This document shows, piece after piece, positions 1-10,222 of a DNA stretch of 64,000 nt. The position numbers and the translations under genes are program-made. The stretch spans positions 7,832,488 through 7,896,487 of the forward strand of contig OZ024806.1 of the NCBI GenBank assembly GCA_964017045.1, read 5' to 3'. Within the stretch, counting starts at the first letter, position 1. The number at the start of each line of letters is the position of its first letter. This DNA is from Omphiscola glabra. Taxonomy: Eukaryota > Mollusca > Gastropoda > Lymnaeidae. The notes under the pieces were generated by a model. The model was not told the origin of the DNA. It made no database searches and saw only the letters and a list, made by a program, of their open reading frames with translations.

Positions 1-2185
1 CGCAAAAATATGACCTTACTGTGCATTCGCTCATGTCTCAGACAATTCAATTTGTCATGTCTCACTTATGTCGTCATCATAAATTTAAGTTTAATACAGT
101 ACTAGAGAGTCTGAGGAGAGAAGAGAGACGACTCTGAACAAATCTGTAGTGTGATTACTCATTCAATGCTTTTGCTGCCAGGGAGTTAGTGAGTGACGCG
201 TACGCGCCCTTCGCTCTAAAGGGCTCACCCAAAAATGATTGGCTAAACATGAATGAATCATCTTATGCTTAACTATAAATCTGGTGGGAAAAGTCTATTC
301 TCTATTTAAAGAGATTTTTCAGTGTCATTTCAGAATAAAATAATACTAATAAATAGGCGTAGTCTTAGTAAGTACTAGGCAGACTTATTAATAATACTGT
401 CACTAGTTAGGCCTACTTCTTTAAAATTTAAAGGCCCTTTTATAAGTCCTATTAGAGTCTAATTATAATTATAGTCTAAAGTAGGCTACAATACATTTTA
501 TGTGGCATTATATATTCTATGACAATTCAATTGGCTTATAATACTTTTGGTGAGTTAATTTTTAAGATGCAATTTAGTTGTAAGTAATTCAATTTGTTTT
601 CTTATTATTTGTACAGGTACTTACACTATTGTTTGGCCTCTTTTACTCTTGACACTTTGACACTGCTGCACTCTTTTACTCTTGACACTGCTGCACACTT
701 TCATATGTTTAATCTATGCTAACATTTCTACCTAGTTACTTAATCAAGCTGTGAAATTCAGTCAACCAATTATGTTTCAATAATTATCAAGGAACCATCA
801 TCATTATAATTCATTATTGTTTTTTTTTTTTCTTTTACTATTTTGATTTAAAGTGCAGTGTCAACAATGGAGAAATGTCAGTTAATATTCAAAACTAGCC
901 ATTTAAGCTTTGCCCAAAATTGTCATGAATTATTTATGTAATTTGAGCGCTTTAAATTTATAAGCAAATAATAAGAGATACAAATAATTCATTCAAAATT
1001 ATTTTATAAGACAGATTTTGGGAACAATGGAAGTTGGTTTTCATCAAAACATGAAACCAGATGTCGAGATGTTTTAATAATTTAACTTTATTATTTAAAT
1101 AAGTTAAATGGCCAATAGTAATACTTTCGTCTATCTGTTGCAGGCTCAGGTTTCTATGAGAAAGATCTTTTTATATTTCTCTGTGCAAAATTTCTTTGGG
1201 TATTCTTTGGTTTCAATGTTCAGGGCTGTCAATGTAAGTGATGTTCTTCAAAATGAGTTTTCTGGAATTCTACATACATGAACAAGTCATTGCTAATGAT
1301 ATGCATGCATGGTTTCTGCAGTGTTTGTCACTCTTGAAGGGCATCTTCATTGGAGATTCTATGAATACTTTGTAGTTCTTCCTTCATTCTAATGTATTTG
1401 ATGTCTTCCTTCATTCTTATGTGCTAGAAATCTTTCAGCATTCTGGACCATAGCAGAGAACATTCGACATAAATTTTAAAATATTCTGAACTTTTAAATA
1501 TTCTGGTCTTGATGTTGATGCTCTGTTGTTCTTGTTATCCATATGAATGTAATATTCCAAATTTTTGGTTTGTGTAGCTGATCCTTGTATTGGTTTCCAT
1601 GTCCCCTGTTGAGACTGAAGCTCTGTCACATTGTTCAGTGGGCTGATGTTCATATTGAATCTAAAATGATTTATTGTTTGTATTTGATTTTAACCCCTAA
1701 TATTCAGCTGGTGTGGCATTAATGGGAACAGATATGTTGAACTGTATGATGTTCATGTTTGACATACCTGATTATATTTGGTGCTAAAAAATCGTTAACG
1801 CATATTATTTTTCTACATTGTAATTATTCTTATATCTAATACAGAATCATTTACTTTAGGGAGTGAAATGCTTTTTGCAATAACTTCTAAGTATAACTTA
1901 CCGTTAACAAAAAAATTATTTTAAAAAAAACCAGAGATTTAAAATAAAATTGCTTCAACTGGAATATAAATAAGTCTCAATTGATGGCAGGATTTAAGAA
2001 ATCAAACTTCAGAAGGTGCTATGTGCAAAAAAAAACAACAACAACCAATAAACTCAGAATTATCCCCCCCCCCCCCTTTCCCCTTCTGGATACACCACCA
2101 GACCATCCACACACTAGATTCATAAGTTTATGATTGAAGATGTTTATATTTATATATAACAAAAAGAAAGATCTTCTCTTAACAG
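1..2185. other. Region upstream of the CRAL-TRIO gene, no coding exon seen
   Basis: This stretch is AT-rich with no convincing coding exon. Two features could belong to the start of the downstream gene. An ATTGG (inverted CCAAT) and a TATTTAA box lie at about 239-310, followed by a GTAAGT donor-like hexamer at 368-373. A pyrimidine-rich acceptor-like CTTAACAG ends at 2185. A non-coding first exon near 310-367 spliced to 2186 would fit, but this is inference from short motifs only. A 13-base C run lies at 2064-2076. Confidence 0.3.
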
Positions 2186-2278
2186 ATAAAGGCACAAAAC
2201 AAAGTTAAAGTGACATAATCTGCTAAAGTTACAGTAGTGACCAGTGTCTCCAGCTACAAACACTTTGCTCTATTAACA

Positions 2279-2420
2279 ATGTCCGGTTCGGCTGATTCAA
2301 GTTACAAGTGTACCCTGCCTCCAGATGTCTTGTCTAAAGCTAAGCGGGAGCTAAGGGAGGATCCAGACACCAGAATATTTGAAGTGAAAACTTTAAGGAG
2401 CAGGCTTGAAAAAGTGCCAG
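2279..2420 (+). CDS. TTPAL: TTPAL-like exon 1 (coding), residues 1-47
   Basis: The exon opens at ATG 2279 and ends before GTAATT at 2421, leaving phase 1; residue 48 (Gly) is split across the junction. It encodes the polar N-terminus including LPPDVLSKAKRELRED, typical of the helix before the CRAL-TRIO-N domain. An acceptor-like CTTAACAG ends at 2185, so the exon probably starts at 2186 with about 93 bases of 5' UTR. Confidence 0.85.
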
Positions 2421-5400
2421 GTAATTGTTGAATTTCAAATAGACAGTGGTTAATTCAAACATAAATTGTCCAAAAATAAATTGTCCAGACATAAATTGTC
2501 CAGACATAAATTGTCTAGACATAAATTGTCCAGACATAAATTTTCCAAACATAAATTGTCCAGACATAAATTGTCCAAACATAAATTATCCAAACATAAA
2601 TTGTCATAAAATAAATTGTCAAAACACACATAAATAAGATATTTCTCATAATTGATGCCCTGTGTTAAAGAATTTTTAACTATCTGAACAGAGCACTGCA
2701 TTGCTAGAAATTAATTCATGGGGCAGATAATTATTATTTTATGCTGATTTTCCTTTTACCATACATTTTATTTTTAAATAGCTTTCAACCAATCCACTTT
2801 TTTTTAAAGGTTAAAAAATCGTACAATTAAAATAAGATAAACCATGAGTGATCTTCACGGTATTTAAGCATAAAGTAAAGCAGAGCTCTTTTCACACTCG
2901 AGACACCATATGCCTCTTCTACAATACTGCAGCAAGACTGACAAACTATTCAACCTTTATATCAATGGTTCTCAACACAAAATTATTTTCGTTGCTACTT
3001 CATAACTGTAGAGTATATGTGTTTTCAAATGGTCTTAGGCGACCCCCGGGAAAGGGTCACGTGACACACAGGTTGAGAACCGCTGCTTTATATATGTATA
3101 TTGTACCAGGTATTCTAAACAACTCATAATGTAAGAAGCAATTTCTCCTATCAAATTTATTTGTTCATCATTAATTTTTGTAAATGATATTATACCACTG
3201 ATTTAACATGTTGGGAAACTGGTTTTTCCCCCTTTCATAAATTTCAGGTCTAAAGCCCCGCACAGACTTTAACTTTCTACTTGCATTTTTACGTGCACGC
3301 AAATTTGACCAGGAGCGAACATTCCAACTTCTGAAAAATTACTATGAAATTCGACGTACCGAACCAGACATTTTTGATGACCTCAAGCCGTCCAGAATTA
3401 AACATGTCCTGGATGATGGCCTTTTCGAAATACTGAAGGAGAGAGACACAGAAGGATGCAAAGTTGTTATACTGAGGCCAGGTATGTCACAGCTTATTTA
3501 TGGTTGTTTGAAATATGTATGGTGGAGCAACAGAGCGGTTGTGTTTTCATGTGTTTTCCACGAACCGAACCAGACATTTTTGATGACCTCAAGCCGTCCA
3601 GAATTAAACATGTCCTGGATGATGGCCTTTTCGAAATACTGAAGGAGAGAGACACAGAAGGATGCAAAGTTGTTATACTGAGGCCAGGTATGTCACAGCT
3701 TATTTATGGTTGTTTGAAATATGTATGGTGGAGCAACAGAGCGGTTGTGTTTTCATGTGGCACATATTAAACAATTTAAACTGAGATGCCAAAGGGAATT
3801 GTTGGGATTTTATCTTTACTATCTCAGGTAACTGGGATCCTGACAGGTTTCCTGTGACTGAAATCCCAAGAGCTGACTTTCTGCTGTTTTCTAAACTGGT
3901 TGAGGTTAGTGTGATACTTTTTTCTAAACTGGTTGAGGTTAGTGTGATAATTAAAAAAACAACAACAAACTACCAACAAACAGATACTTTTATAACACAA
4001 GGCGGTTTGAAGTGGGAGAGTACAAGAGTGTTTGTGATTACCAACAAACAGATACTTTTACTTTTATAACACAAGGCGGTTTATTTGACGATAATTAATC
4101 ATTGCTCAGTACCGTATTGTAAGTGGCTGTTCGATGATTAAATCGCAAAGGCTGCCAGTGTGCAGCAACTCTCCTTGTTGTGACCAGGGTCTGTCGCTGT
4201 AGTGTAAGAAGCTATATTAGCATGTTTTAAGATCTCAAGTAGGGTGGGGGAAGTAAACCAATGATGTCATTATTTACACTTGCGTTCTTGTACTTGGTTG
4301 AGAATGACATTTGTTTTACTTTCCATATTGTCTCCTGAGTGTGCCAGAGTTGGAAACTCTGACGTTGATGATATTTCAAGGTGTGTGAAACCAGCCTTCT
4401 TTGTCTCTATCCTCAGGATGAGATCACACAAGTCAACGGAATTCACATCATCATCAACCTGGAGGGCATGACCATGAAGCATGCGTCACACTTTGGGCCG
4501 GCGCTGGCTAAAAAAATCATGCAGATTCTTCAGGTGGAGGATTCTGTTTACAAATATCTTTTGTTACTAACCTGGTCGCTACTTGTATTTTATAGAGTTA
4601 CTTATTTTTAATTCATCACAATTTCTACCATGCCCAAAAACAGTGTGGGGAGACAATAAAAGGACATTAATGCATTCTAATTACTTTGCTCAACTTGTCA
4701 CCAGGTATAAGCTTGTTTACCTGTGACTTAAATCTTTACACACTGATGACAATGTTTTTTTTTTGGGGGGTGTCTCACCTTACACACTGATGGCAATGTT
4801 TGGGGAGTCTCACCTTACACACTGATGGCAATGTTTGGGGAGTCTCACCTTACACACTGATGGCAATGTTTGGGGAGTCTCACCTTACACACTGATGGCA
4901 ATGTTTGGGGAGTCTCACCTTACACACTGATGACAATGTTTGGGGAGTCTCACCTTACACACTGATGACAATGTTTTGGGGGGGGGGTGTCTCACCTTAC
5001 ACACTGATGACAATGTTTGGGGAGTCTCACCTTACACACTGATGGCAATGTTTGGGGAGTCTCACCTTACACACTGATGGCAATGTTTGGGGAGTCTCAC
5101 CTTACACACTGATGACAATGTTTGGGGAGTCTCACCTTACACACTGATGACAATGTTTGGGGAGTCTCACCTTACACACTGATGACAATGTTTGGGGAGT
5201 CTCACCTTACACACTGATGACAATTTTTTAAAGGGGTTTCACCTTGCAAACTGTTAACAATGTTCTGGAGGTCACCATGTGTTTTGTCCTGTATGTTAAT
5301 TATTCAATTTTGTATTTGTCTGATTATTTTTAGGATGTGGTGCCTCTAAGACTGAAACGAATTGATTATGTGAACGAGCCAACATTTTTCGACATTATCT

Positions 5401-6482
5401 TTTCAATTGTCAAGCAGTTCATGAAGGAGAAGCTCACCAAAAGAGTAAGTCCCAAAATTCATTATACGTTTGCTATTGTTACCTAATTCAATCCCCACAA
5501 AATTTAAAAAAAAAAATTGTTAGCAGAAATAGTTTATGGTTGTTCCAGTTTAACTGTGTTCTGTTATATCATGAAGCCTGCGTAAACTGTCTGTTTTCTT
5601 TCACAGATTGTATTGAATGGTTCTCTGTTTTCTTTCACAGATTGTATTGAATGGTTCTCTGTTTTCTTTCACAGATTGTACTGAATGGTTCTCTGTTTTC
5701 TTTCACAGATTGTACTGAATGATTCTCTGTTTTCTTTCACAGATTGTACTGAGTGGTTCTCTGTTTTCTTTCACAGATTGTACTGAATGGTTCTGACTTT
5801 GATAAGCTACATAAATCCATCAAACCCATTTACCTCCCAACTGACTTAGGGGGCACACAGAAGCCGCACAAAGACCAAGTAAGTAATTAATTAATTTACA
5901 ATGTAGTGCTTCCTCGGGTGATGGGTTACCTCGGGTAATAGGTTACTTATTAAAGGGTTGCAAACAGTAAGTGGGTGGTAGTAAGATGACAAAAAGGCCC
6001 AGTTCTAAAGAAACAAATGGCATCTGTACAGAGTCATGGAGACCCTCTGCCATATCTCGGTTTTGAGCCCCCCTTCTAAAGTTGATAGTTTGATTTTTTA
6101 TTTCCTTCAATGACACTACTTTTATATTCAAGGCGCCCCCCCCTCTCCCTTTCGGGGGTTGCAGGGCCCAAGAGATGGCTCTGAACATGTACATGAACTA
6201 GTTTTGTTTAACTTGTCTTTATGAACAACCTATGTCTTCATCTTGACTGAATATAACAAGCATCATTTATTGTGTCTTTACTTGTGCACATTTGTTGTTT
6301 TGTTAACTTGTTTGTTTACACAGGAGCTGATCAAAGCTCTCCTGGCTTCAGAAAGCAGGTTTATAGAGGACATGAAGTTTGGCTACCTCAACATGTCCAT
6401 CAAGAAGGACAAGAGTGAGGTCAGGAACGCAGATGCCGGAATCCAAGGACTCGGGGGAAGCTTCAAGAAACTGGATATATAA
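2279..6482 (+). CDS. TTPAL: Alpha-tocopherol transfer protein-like (CRAL-TRIO lipid transfer protein), seven exons
   Basis: The coding sequence is the join of 2279-2420, 3248-3481, 3828-3904, 4417-4533, 5334-5444, 5777-5878 and 6324-6482. It totals 942 bases including the stop and gives 313 residues. Every junction has GT-AG ends and the phases agree. Domain order: an N-terminal helical CRAL-TRIO-N segment with LLAFLRARKFD at residues 58-68, then the lipid-binding fold. Family hallmarks in that fold are TQVNG (155-159), HASHFGPALAKK (173-184), YVNEP (202-206), HGSD-like NGSD (231-234) and GGT (252-254). The C-terminus is GGSFKKLDI. Known relatives (TTPA, TTPAL) carry hydrophobic ligands such as vitamin E in the cytosol and bind phosphoinositides; the ligand here is not shown by sequence. 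Length fits the family (about 280-340). The start is the first ATG in exon 1; there is no upstream in-frame ATG. Clavesin or another CRAL-TRIO paralogue is the main alternative. Three of its splice sites are locally duplicated (see findings). Confidence 0.9.
2458..2634 (+). repeat. 15-bp minisatellite in intron 1
   Basis: About 11 copies of ATAAATTGTCCAGAC. The period is divisible by three, so open frames on both strands are an artefact (a DINCP-type pentapeptide repeat). It starts about 40 bases after the exon 1 donor. Confidence 0.95.
2963..3085 (+). mobile_element. SPIN-like non-autonomous hAT element, internally deleted, 8-bp TSD
   Basis: The left end CAATGGTTCTCAAC and the right end GTTGAGAACCGCTG are inverted repeats. 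The perfect 8-bp duplication CTTTATAT flanks both sides (2955-2962 and 3086-3093). The interior holds CTACTTCATAACTGTAGAG and GGTCTTAGGCGACCCC, as in the longer copies at 30.9 and 43.8 kb. The part next to the left end is missing. It sits in intron 1 of the TTPAL-like gene. The match to SPIN is from memory of the family. Confidence 0.88.
3248..3481 (+). CDS. TTPAL: TTPAL-like exon 2, residues 48-125
   Basis: The acceptor TTTCAG ends at 3247 and the donor GTATGT starts at 3482; the exon is phase 1 at both ends. It encodes the CRAL-TRIO-N helices (FLRARKFD, then LLKNYYEIRRTEP) and the start of the lipid-binding domain (CKVVILRPG). The last 124 bases and the donor are repeated downstream as a pseudo-exon. 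Confidence 0.9.
3358..3769 (+). repeat. 206-bp tandem duplication of the 3' half of exon 2 with its donor
   Basis: Copy 1 (about 3358-3563) and copy 2 (about 3564-3769) are near-identical. Copy 2 repeats the last 124 exon bases (3564-3687), the donor GTATGT at 3688 and about 80 bases of intron. It has no AG acceptor at its left edge, so it is a pseudo-exon unless the distal donor is used. That choice extends exon 2 by 206 bases, which shifts the frame. Confidence 0.92.
3828..3904 (+). CDS. TTPAL: TTPAL-like exon 3, residues 126-151
   Basis: The acceptor ATCTCAG ends at 3827 and the donor GTTAGT starts at 3905. The exon restores phase 0. It encodes GNWDPDRFPVTEIPRA, a typical family segment. 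The end of the exon and its donor are duplicated 33 bases downstream (second donor at 3938), which could add 11 residues in frame. Confidence 0.88.
3885..3948 (+). repeat. 33-bp tandem duplication spanning the exon 3 donor
   Basis: The block containing CTAAACTGGTTGAG and GTTAGTGTGATA occurs twice, 33 bases apart. Both copies carry an intact donor (3905 and 3938). The added segment is in frame and free of stops. Confidence 0.88.
4417..4533 (+). CDS. TTPAL: TTPAL-like exon 4, residues 152-190
   Basis: The acceptor CCTCAG ends at 4416 and the donor GTGGAG starts at 4534; both ends are phase 0 (39 codons). It encodes the core CRAL-TRIO strand and helix with TQVNG, IIINLEGM and HASHFGPALAKK. The donor GTGGAG is the weakest in the gene. 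Confidence 0.9.
4736..5228 (+). repeat. 35-bp minisatellite in intron 4
   Basis: About 14 copies of a 35-bp unit that contains CACCTTACACACTGATGGCA and ATGTTTGGGGAGTC. Two copies have an expanded G run. It ends about 105 bases before the exon 5 acceptor. Confidence 0.95.
5334..5444 (+). CDS. TTPAL: TTPAL-like exon 5, residues 191-227
   Basis: The acceptor TTTTTAG ends at 5333 and the donor GTAAGT starts at 5445; phase 0 at both ends (37 codons). It encodes the PLRLKRIDYVNEP segment and a basic tail KEKLTKR. In relatives this face contacts phosphoinositides. Confidence 0.9.
5590..5795 (+). repeat. 34-bp minisatellite made of six tandem splice acceptors before exon 6
   Basis: Six copies of a unit made of TTTTCTTTCACAG followed by ATTGTACTGAATGGTTCTC. 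Each ends in the same pyrimidine tract and CACAG. The acceptor AGs end at 5606, 5640, 5674, 5708, 5742 and 5776, spaced exactly 34. Only the last leads into the full exon 6; reading from any of the first five meets a stop. Confidence 0.95.
5777..5878 (+). CDS. TTPAL: TTPAL-like exon 6, residues 228-261
   Basis: The exon uses the last of six tandem acceptors (AG ends at 5776), and its donor GTAAGT starts at 5879. It is phase 0 with 34 codons. It encodes IVLNGSDFDKLHK and the YLPTDLGGT motif that closes the CRAL-TRIO fold. The last acceptor was chosen because the first five all give early stops. Confidence 0.9.
6324..6482 (+). CDS. TTPAL: TTPAL-like exon 7 with stop, residues 262-313
   Basis: The acceptor TTTACACAG ends at 6323 and the TAA stop is at 6480-6482. 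It encodes the C-terminal helix and the tail GGSFKKLDI, a common end for invertebrate members of this group. Confidence 0.9.
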   Translation, partial: ELIKALLASESRFIEDMKFGYLNMSIKKDKSEVRNADAGIQGLGGSFKKLDI

Positions 6483-8074
6483 AGGCTGGCTTTGTTGCCG
6501 TCTGTTTTAATGGACAGTTGTCAAATGCACAATTCAAGCTATCACTTTAACTAAGAAAAACTATAACTTTTTTTTAACAAGGTATTTTCTGTCTCAACTC
6601 AAGAATCTTTTCCATGCAGTTTTATCCAAAATATGAGAATTCCATTAATACTTGCGTCCTGCCATGGATTTGTGTGCCACTTTAAATATCGGGTTGGCAA
6701 AATTTTCTTTCTCCTGGGCCAAACGGTAAATATTTTAGGTGCCACCGGCCAAAGGGGCGGAACCTGTGCTTTAAAACATAAATATACAAGTGACGCAAAA
6801 GAATAGATTATATTGTTTTGTTGAGAATGCATACTCCTTGGATTTTTTTTTTTTCTCCCTAGAAGTGATTCTTAAAGCAGTCTTTATCTGATTAAGTATT
6901 CTTTATCTGATATAAATTCTGTAAACATTTCACGATGCAGTTTTCTTTGATCCTGATTTGTTTTTTTGTGATGGTCTGTTTTCTTTACTGAATTCTCTCT
7001 TCAGTAATTGCCTCTTGAATTTTTTTTACAGCTTTAAACTTTACTGGACGGAAGAGTTTTTAAAAAATAATTTCCCTGAGCTTGAATGACTACATTTTCA
7101 TTAGCAGCTAATTGCGTTCTGTCCTTTTGTTGTTTTTCCTTCAGCCAAGCGTAAATTCACAGAACTTAATAATAAGTTTTTATATATAAATATATAAAAT
7201 GTGTGATGACGATGTATCCAACAATTCCATCAATCTCGCAGCCGGATCTCATTTAAACTCCGTCATGATCATCATCATCATTCAGCCTATGCAACAGCTT
7301 GTTTATCCTTTTAGAGCACTCAAATAGTTTTCTGTTAGAGGCTTCCAGGATTGCTTACAATTTTGTGTATTGTATTTCATATTGTGATACATCTCAGCAT
7401 TCTTCAAACCACAACGGTTCATGACAGTGATTGGTCTCCTTTTTTTTTACCAATAAGTTTTTGGTGGTCTTAATAATTTCATTAATTACTTTACATCATC
7501 TTAATTGGCAGCAAATCATTTTAGGCAAGAACATATCAATCAATGTTAAATGAACATATGAATTACATGATTTATTTTTCCCTTTAAAATTCTATGCAAT
7601 TAACTGGTTAGAAAAAATTATTTAGAACAGGAACTGAACAAGGAAAAAAATTATTTGTAATGGAATTTATGTATTGGGGGAGACAGGTTAGGCTGATGAT
7701 TTATAAATTTCAGGCTGTACATAGTTGATTGTTATGATTTTTGGCTAGACCTAAGTCTAAATATTTATAGTGCATGGCAAATCTTTCACCCTTACAGTTT
7801 TATCCAGTTTCTGTTCCCTTATTTAGTAAATGGTTTATACACCTGCAATGTGTTTTGAATTCCATATAAGTAAAATTTCAGTACCTGCTAATACAGACAG
7901 CCGGAATTGAGAAACACCTAACTGCTGATCCCTTGAACTTTCCTGTTGTTCATTCTTGATATTGACTTGTTTCTTATAGATTTTGACTCATACACTTTCC
8001 ACCACTTAATTTCAGGAATTTTTTTTTTTCAACTTCTATTCCCTGCCTTACTGTGATTCTGCTGCATTTTATTG
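6483..8074 (+). other. Downstream/3' UTR region of the TTPAL-like gene
   Basis: AT-rich sequence with no further coding exon and no repeat array. It probably holds the proximal 3' UTR. No single polyadenylation site can be singled out by eye. Confidence 0.4.
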
Positions 8075-8303
8075 AAACCACTTTTTGTTTAAAATAAAAC
8101 CACTTTTTGTTTAAAATAAAACCACTTTTTGTTTAAAATGAAACCACCTTTTGGTTAAAATAAAACCACCCTTTGGTTTAAAATAAAACCACTTTTTGTT
8201 TAAAATAAAACCACTTTTTGTTTAAAATAAAACCATTTTTTGTTTAAAATAAAACCACTTTTTGTTTAAAATAAAACCACCTTTTGGTTAAAATAAAACC
8301 ACA
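8075..8303 (+). repeat. 22-bp minisatellite carrying AATAAA in nearly every unit
   Basis: About ten copies of AACCACTTTTTGTTTAAAAT plus AA; each junction reads AAAATAAAACC and so contains the polyadenylation hexamer AATAAA on the gene's strand. It lies 1.6 kb past the stop. Whether it serves as a poly(A) region is inference. Confidence 0.92.
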
Positions 8304-9440
8304 TGATATCTTTAAATCTGTACTACATGATATGACTCTTTGTGTTAGCATAAATGAACATTTTCTTTTTCGGATGTGATCTCATTGGCTTAATCATACT
8401 GGAAATTCAGTGTCAGATTTTAAATGTAAGAGCACATTTAATTTGCAGTTTTTTAAATTCAAAAAATTCATTGAAGCACATTGATGGAAAAATGAAAACC
8501 AAAATTTTGAGTTAAGAATTAGTTTTGTTACGGATGTTAAATGATTATAGAAAATTCTCTTCCATTTTCATGATCCCTGTATGTAATACTTAGTAAATTG
8601 TCTTTCACAAACTCAGTTTTCTATGTAATAATTATGTCTCGTATAACAAGTTTCTGGTATAAAATTTGATTATAATCTATATTGTACATCCCAACCCCCT
8701 AAAGTCCAAACCCTGTACAAAATTGAAAAACCAGGTTAAGAAAAAGCTGACATGTACTGTTTTCAAAAATTCATTCATTTTACCCACACATGCAAACTAT
8801 TTGGTAATCTGGGCCATGTGGGATTTGACATCAACAAAAGAAGGGGGAAAGGTCATCAGACACAGACAATGAAAATGTCTGAGATTTGTGGACATCATTT
8901 TGCTGCTCTTCTTGCCATTTTTTTTTTTTTTGTTGATTATTTGTCATGGAGATGTTTATCTTTTCTTCAACAACTGGGATAGGTTGGAGTTGAATCAAAA
9001 TGCGCACATCAAAGACTTGTTTTGAGTATCTTACTTTACTGGCCACTGTTTGGTAACTCTGCTATGAGAAATGTCATGTAACAGCCTCAGGGATATAAAT
9101 GTATTATTTCTGGTACATAGCTGAAACCATCACACACAAACATCTCCTGCTAAAAATTCCAAATTGTTTCATGTTGACGATTTATCTTTTGTGTCTTTCA
9201 TTACCTTAACACAACTTGATGAATTTGTTTGTTTACTAAAATGTCAAACCTCCAGCACTGGCCATCATAGTACATGAACTGTTGTTGATTCCAGTCACAA
9301 TGTGTTGGATATTTGTCCCCTTTAAAAATGTACTAACATTGGAATTCTTTAGGAGACATCTTTAGTTGACAACACAAGCCAAATTTTAAACTACTTTAGT
9401 GCCATACTTTGCAGTAAAAGTTTCCAAAGATTTGATTTGA
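8304..9440. other. AT-rich sequence, nothing recognised
   Basis: No coding exon or array is seen. The short open frames here have no family resemblance. It could be a long 3' UTR or intergenic DNA. Confidence 0.4.
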
Positions 9441-9562
9441 CATCAGTGATGTCACATTAATGTCACTGCGTGTACCGGTATTCTAGTGATGTCACATTAA
9501 TGTCACTGACTGTACCGGTATTCTAGTGATGTCACATTAATGTAACTGAGTGTACCGGTATT
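9441..9562 (+). repeat. 40-bp tandem repeat, three copies
   Basis: Three copies, 40 bases apart, of a unit containing GTCACATTAATGTCACTG and TGTACCGGTATTC. Each unit has an internal near-palindrome (TGACATTAATGTGAC on the reverse strand). Confidence 0.9.
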
Positions 9563-10029
9563 CATTAATTTGAAATTAAATCCAAAAAACGGTATTCAGA
9601 ACTGACAGTAAACTTAATCTTAATAATAACAAAATTTTTCAAGTTCTATTTCTTTCTGATCCACAATTTATTTTTTAAAAAAAAGTTTAATACCTATATG
9701 TTAGCTATCCTTCATTAGACATTGCTGTTACTAACTTTTTTCAGTATTTCAATATTATGTTGTTACATTAAACTTTCTGTAAAATGCTGTTTTTTTAAAA
9801 TGTTGCTGGCACATAATTCAAATCAAATCAGGTCCATTCTAATGTCTCTTCTTTTGATTCGTTTATTTAAATCATTTTGATTTTTAAAGTATAAATTTTT
9901 ATGTGTGAGTTCAACTTGCTTGTTATAGGTGAAAGCTATTTTTAGAAATTCTGCAACCATTTTGTGTCTAATAGATTTTTTTTTTTTAAATAGAAAAAAA
10001 ATGGGGTTGGATATTCATGACAAATATAA

Positions 10030-10222
10030 AAAATTTCAATCTAGCATAAAATTTCAATCTAGCATAAAATTTCAATCTAGCATAAAATTTCAATCTAGTA
10101 TAAAATTTCAATCTAGCATAAAATTTCAATCTAGCATAAAATTTCAATCTAGCATAAAATTTCAATCTAGCATAAAATTTCAATCTAGCATAAAATTTCA
10201 ATCTAGCATAAAATTTCAATAT
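10030..10222 (+). repeat. 18-bp minisatellite
   Basis: Eleven near-perfect copies of ATTTCAATCTAGCATAAA; one copy has AGTATAAA. The open frames across it (SIKFQS-type repeat) follow from the period being a multiple of three. The stretch from 9563 to here is AT-rich and holds nothing else. Confidence 0.95.

Noticed and set aside
3564..3687. Duplicate of exon 2 sequence as a mutually exclusive exon
   Set aside because: It lacks an acceptor and would shift the frame, so it is treated as a pseudo-exon.
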